DNA of 28,056 bases from Promethearchaeota archaeon (GCA_019058515.1 JAHPYY010000058.1:1-28056), one strand, 5' to 3'; shown: positions 1 to 8,965, counted from the first letter of the stretch. Notes: generated by a model not told the origin, from the sequence alone. Translations and numbers: made by a program.

Positions 1-1269
1 GAATTATCTTTAAATCCTTTTTTTACGGATTTAGCTTTTTTTATTACTGCATTATTAGGTGCATTAATATCTCCGTTGATTGGCTATTTATCTGACCGAA
101 AATTTAGGTTCACAAAAAAAAGAGGTAGACGCTTTCCTTGGATAATTATCGGTGGCGTTTCTTGGATTATTTCGTATATATTTTTATATATACCAGCGCT
201 TTTTGACTTCTCTGGTGAAGACTTTCTAAATTTTGGTTGGCTAATGGTTTTTTCTATATTATTTACTATATCTGGAGTAATTTTTTATATAAATTATAAA
301 GCAGTCTATCCTGATAATTTTAGACAACAAAAAGAGCGTAGATATGTATCTACTACTTCTATCCTGGTAGGTTTTGTTTTAGCATACTTATCACTCATAC
401 CTCCTATCTTCATTCAATTTGAAGTCCCCTCATCATACTTTTTTCACGCTATAATTATAGCACCTATAGGATTAATATTATTACTTACATCGTTTAAAGG
501 AGTTAAGATTGAGGAGGTTTATTTGGATCGATTCTTAAGGAATTACGAGAAGCAAGAGAAAGAACCCTTTATCGTTTCGGTTAAACAGCAGATATTCCGT
601 AAAAATATTGTCATTTACTTCATCGCAGTGTTTTTGTATCAATCGGCAAGTCAAGTCAATTTATATCTGGTTTTCACTATTCGCTTCATTCTAGGAGAAG
701 AGACTACTACTGTTGTGTTGATGTTCTTAGTAAATTTAATAGCTACACTTGTTTCAGTTCCTATATGGGTATATATTGGTAATAAATTGAATGACAATAA
801 GAAAACCATCGTATATGGAGCTATTATACTATGTATAACAACGATTTTTATGCTTTTTCTACCATTTTCAATAGCACTCGTAATACTAATAGCTTTGTTT
901 GGATTTGGTTCTGGTTGTTTTTCGGTATTACTTAATCCTCTCTTAGGTGATGTCATTGATGATAATATCGTTGCTACAAACCAAAGATATGAAGGTTTAG
1001 TCTATGGGATGTTGGCTTTCGTAATTTACTTTTCGTCAGCAATCGAATTTCTTTTCACTTCTCTTATTCAAATTTTAACTGGTATAACTCTACCAATAAT
1101 TAATTCTCAAGGCTTGACACCAATCGAATTATTCATGCTATGGATTCAGTTAGCTCTTTTTCCAGTTATTTTAATGATCGTTGTTTTTTTGCTTTTTTGG
1201 AGATTCTACGATTTAACTCACGAAAAAGTACTTGAAAATAAGGAAAAATTAAGGGAACTGGAATTATAA
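1..1269 (+). CDS. MFS / GPH-like sugar transporter, 5' end outside window
   Basis: The reading frame is open from base 1, so the true start is upstream; about 422 residues are visible and probably about 50 (the first membrane helix) are missing. A signature at bases 76-150 reads G-Y-L-S-D-R, then a basic stretch ending R-G-R-R-F-P-W, which is the MFS motif A loop in the form seen in GPH cation symporters and SLC45-like sugar transporters. About ten further hydrophobic helices follow, and the protein ends in a charged cytoplasmic tail rich in Lys and Glu. It probably imports a sugar or glycoside with a cation across the cell membrane, but the substrate cannot be read from sequence. The next gene converges on it. 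Fairly sure of the superfamily, less so of the subfamily. Confidence 0.75.
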   Translation, partial: ELSLNPFFTDLAFFITALLGALISPLIGYLSDRKFRFTKKRGRRFPWIIIGGVSWIISYIFLYIPALFDFSGEDFLNFGWLMVFSILFTISGVIFYINYKAVYPDNFRQQKERRYVSTTSILVGFVLAYLSLIPPIFIQFEVPSSYFFHAIIIAPIGLILLLTSFKGVKIEEVYLDRFLRNYEKQEKEPFIVSVKQQIFRKNIVIYFIAVFLYQSASQVNLYLVFTIRFILGEETTTVVLMFLVNLIATLVSVPIWVYIGNKLNDNKKTIVYGAIILCITTIFMLFLPFSIALVILIALFGFGSGCFSVLLNPLLGDVIDDNIVATNQRYEGLVYGMLAFVIYFSSAIEFLFTSLIQILTGITLPIINSQGLTPIELFMLWIQLALFPVILMIVVFLLFWRFYDLTHEKVLENKEKLRELEL

Positions 1270-1382
1270 TTAAGAAATCTCCAATTACTTAAAAAGAAGA
1301 TAACTGAACTAAAATAATTTGTTTAAATAATTCTCTTTTATTAACTATTTAAAAAATGTTTAAATAATGAAAATAAAAAAAA

Positions 1383-3176
1383 TTAATTGATTAGACTTTC
1401 TAATTGATCAACAAAATTACCGTATTGTTTTATTCCTTTCTTCCAGAAATCAGGTTTGGTTAGGTTTAATCCCACAACTTTAGCTAAATCCTCTGGAGAC
1501 TGACTTCCACCCATAGAAAGTAATTTTTTGAATTTGGGAACAAATTCGGAGCCCTTGGACTTGTATGTTTGGTACAATGTGTAAACAAAAAGTTGAGCAA
1601 ATACATATGGGTAATTGTAATATCTGTAATTTGGGAAGAAGTAGTGAGGTTTCATTGCCCATTCATAATCCATTTCTTTGAACCAATCAACCTTATCCCC
1701 GTAAATTTTATCACGCCCTGCGCACCAATATTTAGAAATGGTTGGTCCATCTAAATTCTCTCCTCGTTTAATTGCTTCGTATAAGCTCGTTTCAAACCAC
1801 ACACGCGCGCTTACTTGGAAAGCTGCTTGACCAGCTTCGTCTAATACATGTGCTAAAATTTTCATTTTTTCCTCGTCACTCTGAGCTTTTTCAAGGAGTA
1901 AATCAGTCACTAATAATTCACCAAAAATCGAAGCGCATTCGGCAATTGCCGAGGTTGCGTGAAAGTTGAAGTATGAGTTTTCTCGAGTGGCTAAATATCC
2001 GTGAATTGCGTGTCCTAACTCGTGAGCTAATGTATAAAGCTCTTTTAATTTTCCGGTAAAAGACAATAATATGTACGAGGTTTTACCGTTGTACCAAGTG
2101 TCGCAATACGCGCCATTTCTCTTGCCATTTCTTACAGCAGCGTCTATATGGCTTCTTTTAAACATGTCTTCTACGTATTCTGCAAATGAAGGATCGAATT
2201 TTCTAAACGCTTCTAAGATTAATTCTTTAGTAGAGTCCCAAGAATATGTTTTTTCTGACTTTAAGGGTAAGGGAGCGTTCACATCGGCACAACTTAATTT
2301 TGGCAGGTTAAGAATTTTTGATTTTACTACCATATATTTTCGATACACTTCTCCGCCGACGGTTTCAATTGTGTTCATCAAATTATCGATAATTTGTTTA
2401 TTCGTGTCGTTGGCGATTAGACTATGATGCATAGGTGAGTCGTATTTTCTTCTTTTTGAGATTCTCACCCAATCGTTACAGATGTTATTAAGGGCTGAGG
2501 AAAACACTATGTTTTCTTCTCCTAGCTTTCCATATATTCCCTTATTTGCGGAGATTCTGATTTCTCTATCAGGGTGAAATATATAGCTATTTGCTTCTCC
2601 GTAGGATAACTTTTTTTCAGTTCCTTCGACATTTACAGTATATTCTCTCGTATTTAACCATTTGCCTTGTAATTGGCTCCACGCTTCCACTCCATACTGA
2701 TCTTTTTCCAATATAACCTGCTCTTCTATTTCCGAAAGGTGGTGTGGGACTTCTCGCAGCAACCGTTCTGCGAAATGCTTGTAATTCACAAGAATAGGAT
2801 CTTGAATTAATTCTTTTTTATCGAACAACAATTTCCCGACTTCTAACTTTATAAAAGTTGTAGATTTTAACATTTCATTTGAGAAATCTTCGATTTTTTT
2901 TCGAAATGTCTCTGAAACGGAATTGGTCATGTCAGCGTCGTATAATCGATTCGCAAATTGGGACAGCTCATCAAGTCTAGCGTAAAATTCCTCCTGAGCT
3001 TGGACTAATTCAAGTAATTGTTGGGAACCAAAATCAGCTTGATTAATTTTTCCTTTATAGTTTTCGATTAAATCTTTAGAAGTTTGATTTAATTCTTTTA
3101 TGGTCGTATCTATTCTCGGATCTTCAGTATTTTGGTATATTTCACTTAAATCCCAAGCTATTTCTTTTTCGCTCAT
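1383..3176 (-). CDS. pepF: Oligoendopeptidase F, M3B family zinc peptidase
   Basis: Cytoplasmic zinc endopeptidase that cleaves short peptides. Counting from the upstream GTG at 3185, the zinc motif H-E-L-G-H lies at residues 388-392 and the third ligand Glu at about 416 in A-I-A-E-C-A-S. The stretch after the motif and the C-terminal W-x-x-x-D-Y-x-W-A-M-K-P-H region match PepF. Length of about 597 residues is normal for the family (about 600). I prefer the ATG at 3176 over the GTG at 3185, because a TATA-like stretch (about 3187-3206) lies just upstream of the ATG and the GTG adds only three residues. The gene converges with the upstream transporter. Family assignment is strong. Confidence 0.95.
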   Translation of the reverse strand: MSEKEIAWDLSEIYQNTEDPRIDTTIKELNQTSKDLIENYKGKINQADFGSQQLLELVQAQEEFYARLDELSQFANRLYDADMTNSVSETFRKKIEDFSNEMLKSTTFIKLEVGKLLFDKKELIQDPILVNYKHFAERLLREVPHHLSEIEEQVILEKDQYGVEAWSQLQGKWLNTREYTVNVEGTEKKLSYGEANSYIFHPDREIRISANKGIYGKLGEENIVFSSALNNICNDWVRISKRRKYDSPMHHSLIANDTNKQIIDNLMNTIETVGGEVYRKYMVVKSKILNLPKLSCADVNAPLPLKSEKTYSWDSTKELILEAFRKFDPSFAEYVEDMFKRSHIDAAVRNGKRNGAYCDTWYNGKTSYILLSFTGKLKELYTLAHELGHAIHGYLATRENSYFNFHATSAIAECASIFGELLVTDLLLEKAQSDEEKMKILAHVLDEAGQAAFQVSARVWFETSLYEAIKRGENLDGPTISKYWCAGRDKIYGDKVDWFKEMDYEWAMKPHYFFPNYRYYNYPYVFAQLFVYTLYQTYKSKGSEFVPKFKKLLSMGGSQSPEDLAKVVGLNLTKPDFWKKGIKQYGNFVDQLESLIN

Positions 3177-3392
3177 AAAAATCACTTATTTAAATAGTTA
3201 TAAATAAGATAATATTTTAAATTAAAATTCAATTGAAATTAAACTTTCACCGAAAATTAAAGCGAATCAGCTCGTAAATTTTATTAAAACTTTTAGACTT
3301 CAATGGTACGATTAAATAAATTATAAGAAGTAATTTTAATAAATCAACAGACAATGATATCATATTCACACATAATCGTAATAATTAAAGCT

Positions 3393-3647
3393 ATGCCACA
3401 GCTAGTTCCAGACACTCTTGAATCGATGGAAGTGTGTAAAAGATTATGCGGAACTTGCCCTTCGTTCAAATCAAATCAACTTAACGAGTTTGAACCTTGC
3501 GCCTTATTTTGCACACGCGGTGAATCTCATAAACCTAGAGAAGAGATCGGGGATAAGGGATGCTATTGTTTAAAGTGTGAACTGTTTTCCGAATACGATC
3601 TAGTAGGTGGATGGTTCTGTAGATATGGCATAGAAGGTCGAAAGTAA
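3393..3647 (+). CDS. Small cysteine-rich protein, DUF2769-like
   Basis: A short protein with nine cysteines spaced C-x3-C-x2-C, then C-x3-C, then C-x-C-x2-C, and one more C near the end. This layout and the conserved K-G-C-x-C segment resemble the archaeal DUF2769 domain, of unknown function. The cysteines suggest a zinc or iron-sulfur site. Three in-frame ATG codons are possible: 3354, 3393 and 3426. The first gives 97 residues but a hydrophobic, unconserved-looking N-terminus, so I choose 3393 (84 residues); 3426 cannot be excluded. It stands alone between two gaps. Family assignment is from memory of the cysteine pattern. Confidence 0.7.
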   Translation: MPQLVPDTLESMEVCKRLCGTCPSFKSNQLNEFEPCALFCTRGESHKPREEIGDKGCYCLKCELFSEYDLVGGWFCRYGIEGRK

Positions 3648-3745
3648 TAATAAATAAGAGGGCTCAATAATCTTCTCCTTTTTGATAAATATTCGATGTT
3701 CTAATATTGGATAAATCTTTTAAATCTTGTAACTGATGCGGTTTT

Positions 3746-4255
3746 GTGGTGGAATTTGTTATCGGTTATGATTTGATAGAGTTTGAGAAGTATTACAAAA
3801 CAATCTGGGATGCAATTCCTGGTAGAGAACAACCCTATCTTAGCACTGTTGAAAGGAAACTCCTTGTTGAAAACCCTTCTCGCCTAATTGGGTGGAGAAA
3901 AGGGCATAACTTAATTGGTCATGCTATATGGCACGAAACTTTTACAGAGAGACACCGAGAGGGAGTTCCACGAGAGGAGGATGATAAAAAAATTCTAGAA
4001 GAATTAATTAGCAGAGGAAAAAGATGCGTAGAATTACACGAAATATGGTTAAAAGTAGAATTCAGAGGGTATGGTTACGGTAAGCTTTTTTTTCCCTTTT
4101 TTGAAAATTTAATGGCAGGGAAGGGATTTGAGTTTATAATTTACTATACTAACAACGAAGTAGCCATAAAAATTTGTCGCCAACGAGGATATACAGAGTC
4201 TTACGGCGTTAAAGCTGATCCTTTTACTTGGTATGTATTTGTTCTTAAATTATAG
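3746..4255 (+). CDS. GNAT family N-acetyltransferase
   Basis: A 169-residue protein of typical GNAT length. The acetyl-CoA binding loop is visible near residue 112 as R-G-Y-G-Y-G-K after the beta strand L-H-E-I-W-L-K-V, and the C-terminal part (Y-Y-T-N-N-E-V-A-I-K-I-C-R-Q-R-G-Y) is the usual N-x-x-A-x-x-x-Y/R-x-x-x-G-F/Y ending of the fold. The substrate is unknown. The start is GTG at 3746 (or the GTG right after it); an ATG at 3736 is in another frame. A TATA-like stretch at about 3712-3727 lies 20-30 bases upstream, which fits leaderless transcription. The 3' end is 10 bp from the convergent membrane protein gene. Confidence 0.85.
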   Translation: MVEFVIGYDLIEFEKYYKTIWDAIPGREQPYLSTVERKLLVENPSRLIGWRKGHNLIGHAIWHETFTERHREGVPREEDDKKILEELISRGKRCVELHEIWLKVEFRGYGYGKLFFPFFENLMAGKGFEFIIYYTNNEVAIKICRQRGYTESYGVKADPFTWYVFVLKL

Positions 4256-4265
4256 CCTTAACACT

Positions 4266-4790
4266 TTACAGTTCTTCTTGAGCCTTGTTTTTCCTCTTTA
4301 AAAAGTAATACACAAGATACAACGTGTATGTAATAAACGCCCCAATATAACACCACACGCATATCAATGTTTCTGTAAGACCTGGCAAACTTGTACTCCT
4401 ATAGAAAGGATTAAAGCTTAAGGGAAATAAGGGTTTGATATCCGTGTACATACGAGAATCGAGCAATATATGAATATACACTCCTAATAAGGAAGAGACG
4501 AGAATTCTCCTGTTGGATGTATCTTGATCCAATTTGAAAAAGGTCATTACTGGAGTGAAATACTTTCTTATAACTCTCATAATTCCCGCTAAAAGCACAG
4601 CAGCGATAGTTCCCCCAAGAAAACTGTGGAAAAATCCATGTAATGGATAATTCAAGTTAAACACTAAAACTAAGAGCGGTTCGATATCAATAATTACACT
4701 TGCTATTAGAACGGTTGGAAAATCAAGAAATTTGAGAAAAACTAAACCAATAAATAGTCCAGGACCTAAATGGTATGGTGTGAATGGCAT
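4266..4790 (-). CDS. YdjM/DUF457-like membrane-bound metal-dependent hydrolase
   Basis: A 174-residue membrane protein with about four hydrophobic segments. The N-terminal M-P-x-T-x-x-H-L-G motif (His7), Asp35, the pair His51/His55 in H-G-F-F-H-S, and His107-x3-Asp111 are the polar residues conserved in the YdjM / LexA-regulated membrane hydrolase group, which is thought to bind metal. No substrate is known for this family. The conserved His7 fixes the start at the ATG at 4790. A T-T-T-A-A-A-T-A box lies only a few bases before the ATG. It converges with the acetyltransferase gene and is followed upstream by a URO-D family gene on the same strand. Function is inferred only from family resemblance. 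Confidence 0.75.
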   Translation of the reverse strand: MPFTPYHLGPGLFIGLVFLKFLDFPTVLIASVIIDIEPLLVLVFNLNYPLHGFFHSFLGGTIAAVLLAGIMRVIRKYFTPVMTFFKLDQDTSNRRILVSSLLGVYIHILLDSRMYTDIKPLFPLSFNPFYRSTSLPGLTETLICVWCYIGAFITYTLYLVYYFLKRKNKAQEEL

Positions 4791-4830
4791 CTATATTTAA
4801 ATAAATCAATTAGACTAAAAAAAGTTGCAT

Positions 4831-6021
4831 TCAATTTGGAATGGCACCTATTGGGTACACTCCGTACTTTTCCTTTGTATGTACCATTGCCAACCAACGA
4901 TCAACCGTAACAGCAGGATTTATGCTATGTCCCGAACTAAAAATATAACCTCCTCCAGGGGCTAATTCTCTTATCAAGAGTTTTGTGTAAGACTCGATCT
5001 CAAAAATCTCGCCTGTAGCCAACAATACTGGGCTTAAATTACCACAGAAAGTTAATTTATCTCCGTATTTTTCGTTTAATTTAAAAATGTCGTATTCGGG
5101 ATTAGCCGTCGTAGGTTCAATTGGATTTAAAATGTCTACTCCACTGGTTATTATTTCCTCAAATATTTCCATTAGGTCTCCATCTGAATGCAGCATTATC
5201 TTACTATCGTGCTTGTGAGCCGCATCACAAATTCTTTTTATCCAAGGCAATATATATTTTCGGTACATTCGTGGACTCATAAAGAGACCGTTTTTATATC
5301 CGTAATCATCCCAGAGCAAAATTAATTTTGCGTCATCTTCGGCTAATCTTTTAACGATTTCAAGCGTAAACTCCCCACGATCGTCAAACACTCGTTTTGC
5401 TTGTTTTGGCTTAGCGAGAATTTTTGAGAACACTTCAAGACCGAAGCTTTCCCAGGAACATTCCATTAAAGCTCCAACTGACGGTATCGAGAACACCTCG
5501 TTTTTCATTTCCTCTTGCACTTCTCTCCCCCCTTTAAAATTAAGATAGCGCGCCTCCCAATGAGGATCTGGTTGCTCCCACGATTCGTAATCCTCGAAGC
5601 CTTTTAAATGACCACCATGATATCCACCTATGATAGTTTCATTGCCTTCTTTATCTACATAACTCTCGTATTTAAAAATTCTTCCATATTCGTCGATATA
5701 TCCTATTCCTTTTTCCAAAATTATGCGAGGATAATTAGAGCTAATGCTTAAAGTAAGATCTAGCTTTGCCTTGCGATGAAATTCATACAACGGACGCATT
5801 ACTCGTTTGATAAGATCGAGATTTTCGTACCCTTTTTTCAGTAGTTCGTCACCTTTCTTGCCCATTTTGGCTAAACTAGCGTAAATTTCTCGTGTACTAG
5901 TACCAAAGGTAATTTCATAATAGTTCTCAAGAGCTTTATTTGTAATAGTGGTTTCGAAAGCTGGAACTTTATCGGGTTCTTCGTGATTTACTGTTTTCAA
6001 CACTCTTTCTTCTGCATTCAT
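4831..6021 (-). CDS. Uroporphyrinogen decarboxylase-fold (MtaA/CmuA-like) protein
   Basis: About 396 residues beginning M-N-A-E-E-R-V-L, followed by N-H-E-E-P-D-K-V-P, the typical N-terminus of URO-D-like methyltransferase proteins. The C-terminal G-G-G-Y-I-F-S-S-G-H-S-I is the conserved zinc/active-site strand region of the group, and L-H-S-D-G-D occurs in the middle. Such archaeal proteins usually move methyl groups between a corrinoid protein and a thiol or pterin rather than making haem. No corrinoid-binding protein or partner methyltransferase lies beside it, so the substrate is open. The ATG at 6021 is preferred to the TTG at 6030, since homologues begin near this methionine. Confidence 0.85.
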   Translation of the reverse strand: MNAEERVLKTVNHEEPDKVPAFETTITNKALENYYEITFGTSTREIYASLAKMGKKGDELLKKGYENLDLIKRVMRPLYEFHRKAKLDLTLSISSNYPRIILEKGIGYIDEYGRIFKYESYVDKEGNETIIGGYHGGHLKGFEDYESWEQPDPHWEARYLNFKGGREVQEEMKNEVFSIPSVGALMECSWESFGLEVFSKILAKPKQAKRVFDDRGEFTLEIVKRLAEDDAKLILLWDDYGYKNGLFMSPRMYRKYILPWIKRICDAAHKHDSKIMLHSDGDLMEIFEEIITSGVDILNPIEPTTANPEYDIFKLNEKYGDKLTFCGNLSPVLLATGEIFEIESYTKLLIRELAPGGGYIFSSGHSINPAVTVDRWLAMVHTKEKYGVYPIGAIPN

Positions 6022-6123
6022 TATTTTCAACCCAATCTTTAATAATTAACAAGGATAGCTTACAATTCAATTACTGCAAAATCGAAATTAATTATATTAG
6101 TTATGAATGAAAATTGAATTAAT

Positions 6124-6576
6124 TTATAATCTGGTATCTAGTACTAGTTCAAGTCCACTTTCCTGTAATGAGTGTAATCCTTTTTCCTTATCGTTTACTC
6201 GTATGATCATTAGGTGTAAATCTTTCACGAGCGCGGTGTACATGTATTCTATATTCACACTTTTCTCGCTTAGCGCTTTGGAGATGTTAATTAAGGAATG
6301 CGTCTGGTCTAGCATTTTTACGGCTAAAACATCAGCGATAGTAATGTTATAACCATACTCTTTAAGAACTGTAATGCATTCTTCAGGGTCGTTAACAATC
6401 ACAGCTAATAATCCAAAATCCGAAGCTTGGACTACCGAGAGAGCTTTAACATAAATATCATATTCGTTTAAAAGCTCAATAAGCTCATAAAACCTTCCAG
6501 GTTCATTTTGAAGAAATATACTAATTTCTTTTATATAGTAATTTTCTTCGTCAAACTCTTCTTCTATTTTTACCAC
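6124..6576 (-). CDS. Tandem ACT-domain protein
   Basis: A 150-residue protein made of two ACT repeats. The first, about residues 14-78, has the I-F-L-Q-N-E-P-G-R-F signature (Pro-Gly at the ligand turn); the second, about 80-150, starts V-K-M-L and carries a less typical loop. Such stand-alone tandem ACT proteins bind amino acids and regulate a partner, often encoded beside acyl-CoA ligases or amino acid pathways, which is not the case here. The start is GTG at 6576, because no ATG or TTG exists upstream in frame; an A-G-G-T-G stretch overlaps it. A TATA-like box lies near 6650-6660. It is transcribed divergently from the TetR gene. Confidence 0.85.
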   Translation of the reverse strand: MVKIEEEFDEENYYIKEISIFLQNEPGRFYELIELLNEYDIYVKALSVVQASDFGLLAVIVNDPEECITVLKEYGYNITIADVLAVKMLDQTHSLINISKALSEKSVNIEYMYTALVKDLHLMIIRVNDKEKGLHSLQESGLELVLDTRL

Positions 6577-6708
6577 CTTTACGTGTTTCCTATGTTTAAT
6601 GATTTTTTTGAAGACTAAGGAAAAAGTTACAAGAATAGAGACATCAAATCTTTATATATTTTAATGAATTCTTATGACTTGTATCCAAAAAGATGTCCAT
6701 ATAGAAGA

Positions 6709-6760
6709 ATTATATAATTTAACTGTTTTTAATGTTCTCATAACAGTTAAAAATAACTGA
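6709..6760 (+). promoter_or_regulatory. TATA box with palindromic operator candidate before the TetR gene
   Basis: A TATA-like element lies at about 6709-6718. About 25 bases downstream, where transcription should begin, two perfect 8-bp inverted arms occur: TAACTGTT at 6720-6727 and AACAGTTA at 6742-6749, centred at 6734.5. A third half-site, TAACTG, follows at 6754-6759. A TetR dimer bound here would block the start of its own transcript. The arms are seen directly; their use by this regulator is inference. Confidence 0.55.
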
Positions 6761-6785
6761 ACTTTGATAACTATAGTGAATACTG

Positions 6786-7472
6786 ATGGTACAAAAAAAT
6801 GTTAAAAAGCCCGCAACTCACAAAAAGAGAGCTAGAACAGAGGAAGAGAAGAACGCGCAGAGAGAGCGCATAATTGAGGCAGGTAAGAATTTGTTTGGGA
6901 AGTTAGGAACGCATGGGTTCGGTATGCGAGCGTTAGCTGCAAAACTCTCTATGTCGGAAGCGAATCTATATAATTATTACGACAGTAAACGGGAACTATG
7001 GATAGATATTAGGAGAAAGTATTATCAATTATATTTAGACGGTTTGAATAAACTTATTGAAGAGCACGAAGGTAATTTCGTTGATTTAGGAGTAAAGTGG
7101 GCAAACTATTTCTTAGATTTTGCAGCCGAGGACTTTAAACGTTTTGAAATCATGAATTTGATACCTGCTCCAAGATCAGAAAAAGTTGGAAAGATAGAGG
7201 CAAATTATAAGCCGTTTCGATTAATGGACCACGGATTAAATGTCATTAAGCAGGCAGTACAAACCGAAAAACTAAACGGAACTGATGTAACTGAATTATT
7301 CTATTTCTTATATTCCATCGTCTTTGGGGCTGCAATTACAGAAGCGGGATTTAAGTTGCGAAGTGATATTAGCGAACCCTTAAAATCAAGCAACGATATA
7401 ATTTCTCCAGAGAAGTTTAGGAAGTTTGTGCTTAAAGAAATAAGGAATCGATTAGAAAAAATGGTTATCTAA
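6786..7472 (+). CDS. TetR/AcrR family transcriptional regulator
   Basis: A 228-residue protein with a basic, Lys/Arg-rich N-terminal tail (residues 1-25), then the TetR DNA-binding domain at about 26-75. The helix-turn-helix lies at about 47-66 (M-R-A-L-A-A-K-L-S-M-S-E-A-N-L-Y-N-Y-Y), and the Y-x-x-F/Y-x-S-K-x-E-L-W segment that closes the domain is present. The C-terminal ligand-binding part is helical and not assignable to a ligand class. A perfect inverted repeat overlaps the expected transcription start, suggesting autoregulation. Its other target might be the divergent ACT gene or the secreted hydrolase downstream (161 bp away); neither is shown. Family call is strong. Confidence 0.92.
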   Translation: MVQKNVKKPATHKKRARTEEEKNAQRERIIEAGKNLFGKLGTHGFGMRALAAKLSMSEANLYNYYDSKRELWIDIRRKYYQLYLDGLNKLIEEHEGNFVDLGVKWANYFLDFAAEDFKRFEIMNLIPAPRSEKVGKIEANYKPFRLMDHGLNVIKQAVQTEKLNGTDVTELFYFLYSIVFGAAITEAGFKLRSDISEPLKSSNDIISPEKFRKFVLKEIRNRLEKMVI

Positions 7473-7633
7473 AATTTTCCTTTTATCTACTTCTTAGCGT
7501 TTTCACATTGTTTCTACCTAATTAACTATTCTCTATTAGAATCCTATTTTTTATTTTAAATCAGGTCTCATTCCACATTTTTTCGTAGTTTTTAACCCTA
7601 TTTGCGTAATTTCTTCCAATAAAATATACTAAA

Positions 7634-8881
7634 ATGAGGTTATACCAAAAATTGAAAATAACATATTATGGAATTATCGGAATAGTTCTAATTTCAACAA
7701 GTATAATCGGAAACATAGTGTTCGTGTCGGGAGCGAAAGAGCCTGAACAAGAACAGGTTAAAATGGTTGGTAGAAAACAATACGGATATGCTCGATGGGT
7801 TGAAAGGCGTGAACAAAGTTATTTATTAGCAGTAGCATCAGATTACTACACCTTAGGTACTTTATTAGGGCAGAATCTGGGAGATAAAATCGTTCTAATG
7901 GATATGATCCTTACAAATTTGATTGCACAATATAATATTGATATGGAACAAGCGTGGATGTTAATCCGTGGGTACGAGTATTTTATCCCCGAAGAGTACA
8001 AGCAAGAGATGGTGGGGATTAGTGATAGCATCCCAAATCTATCATATGATGATGTATTACTGCAGACTTGCTTTTTAGACTTTTATTACGGGCAAGCAAT
8101 GCCTTTGATGATTGGACAAATGATGGGAAAACTAATCAACCCAATCAAATTATTTGGATGTACGGCTATTGGCAGCAAAAACAAAGATGGTAGCGTAACT
8201 GTTGGACAGAACATGGATTTTGGATACATTTTCAAAGATACACTTTCATTCGTCAATTACAGAGTAAAAGGAAAGCATTCCGTTTTTTCCTTGAGAATGG
8301 GAAGTTTTGTTTTACCGATTGGGAAGTCGAAATTTGTATACTCTACCTTAACCTTAGTCCAGACGGCGGTAATGGGTGAAGTATGTACCCCGATTTCGAT
8401 AAAGGGGAGATATGCTTTGGAAAATAGCCACGATACATTCGAATATCAAGAATATATGACTACGATGGGCTTTTCTGCGGGATGGAATTGGATTGTGGGA
8501 GATAAATATGGTAATTTAATCGGATGCGAGTCAATTCCTGCGAGTTATATCGAGACAATTCCTGAATCTATAATTGTAAGAACTAATATCTATGTTAGCG
8601 AATATATGCAGCCGTTCTTAATCGACCCCCTTCTTTCGAAGGCTCGCCAAGTTAAAGCAGAAGAACTCGCTCAAGAGGAGTACGACGGAAAGAAGATACA
8701 AGCGAAGGAACTTATAGAGATCTTATCTTTCAACGATGGTACAGATGCTTCGATTTGTCGATTTCCTCCTTCAAACCCACAAGATCCAGCCACTCTAGCA
8801 TTCTTTTCAGTTCGAAGAGGACAAGGTTATTTCGGGTTAGGCAATCCTGTTGATAATAGTTGGGTTAGAACTCCTATTTAA
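7634..8881 (+). CDS. Secreted/membrane-anchored C45-type Ntn hydrolase (acyltransferase/amidase-like)
   Basis: A 415-residue protein with a hydrophobic N-terminal segment (about 12-33) that should act as signal peptide or membrane anchor, so the rest is probably outside the cell. The motif F-G-C-T-A-I-G at 174-180 followed by D-G-S-V-T-V-G-Q-N-M-D-F (185-196) is the N-terminal nucleophile region of the C45 / isopenicillin N acyltransferase-like group, related to linear amide hydrolases. Self-cleavage between Gly175 and Cys176 would free Cys176 as nucleophile. Substrates in this group include acyl amides and lipid amides; none can be chosen here. It stands between the TetR gene and a thiolase gene, each with its own gap. 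Confidence 0.8.
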   Translation: MRLYQKLKITYYGIIGIVLISTSIIGNIVFVSGAKEPEQEQVKMVGRKQYGYARWVERREQSYLLAVASDYYTLGTLLGQNLGDKIVLMDMILTNLIAQYNIDMEQAWMLIRGYEYFIPEEYKQEMVGISDSIPNLSYDDVLLQTCFLDFYYGQAMPLMIGQMMGKLINPIKLFGCTAIGSKNKDGSVTVGQNMDFGYIFKDTLSFVNYRVKGKHSVFSLRMGSFVLPIGKSKFVYSTLTLVQTAVMGEVCTPISIKGRYALENSHDTFEYQEYMTTMGFSAGWNWIVGDKYGNLIGCESIPASYIETIPESIIVRTNIYVSEYMQPFLIDPLLSKARQVKAEELAQEEYDGKKIQAKELIEILSFNDGTDASICRFPPSNPQDPATLAFFSVRRGQGYFGLGNPVDNSWVRTPI

Positions 8882-8920
8882 ATCGTAATTAAAAGTTTTT
8901 TGAAATTAGACTTGTATTTT

Positions 8921-8965
8921 ACCTTTTTTATTATTATTTTTTTTTAAAAAAAACTAATAATTATT
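8921..8965 (+). terminator. AT-only hairpin and T-tract after the Ntn hydrolase gene
   Basis: Nine T (8937-8945) are followed directly by eight A (8946-8953), and the flanks TTATTA and TAATAAT continue the symmetry with one extra C at 8954. It lies about 50 bases after the stop codon. T-rich tracts are the usual archaeal termination signal, so a terminator is the simplest reading, though the hairpin has almost no loop. Confidence 0.4.

Noticed and set aside
2071..2427. A 118-codon plus-strand frame inside pepF
   Set aside because: It is the antisense shadow of well-conserved PepF coding sequence.
4831..6021. Haem-pathway uroporphyrinogen decarboxylase (hemE)
   Set aside because: The N-terminus and the C-terminal S-G-H region fit the MtaA/CmuA-like methyltransferase branch, and no haem genes are near.
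6124..6576. ACT protein as acetolactate synthase regulatory subunit (IlvN/IlvH) for the ThDP enzyme
   Set aside because: It is a tandem ACT protein without the IlvN-type second domain and lies 12 kb from the ThDP gene.
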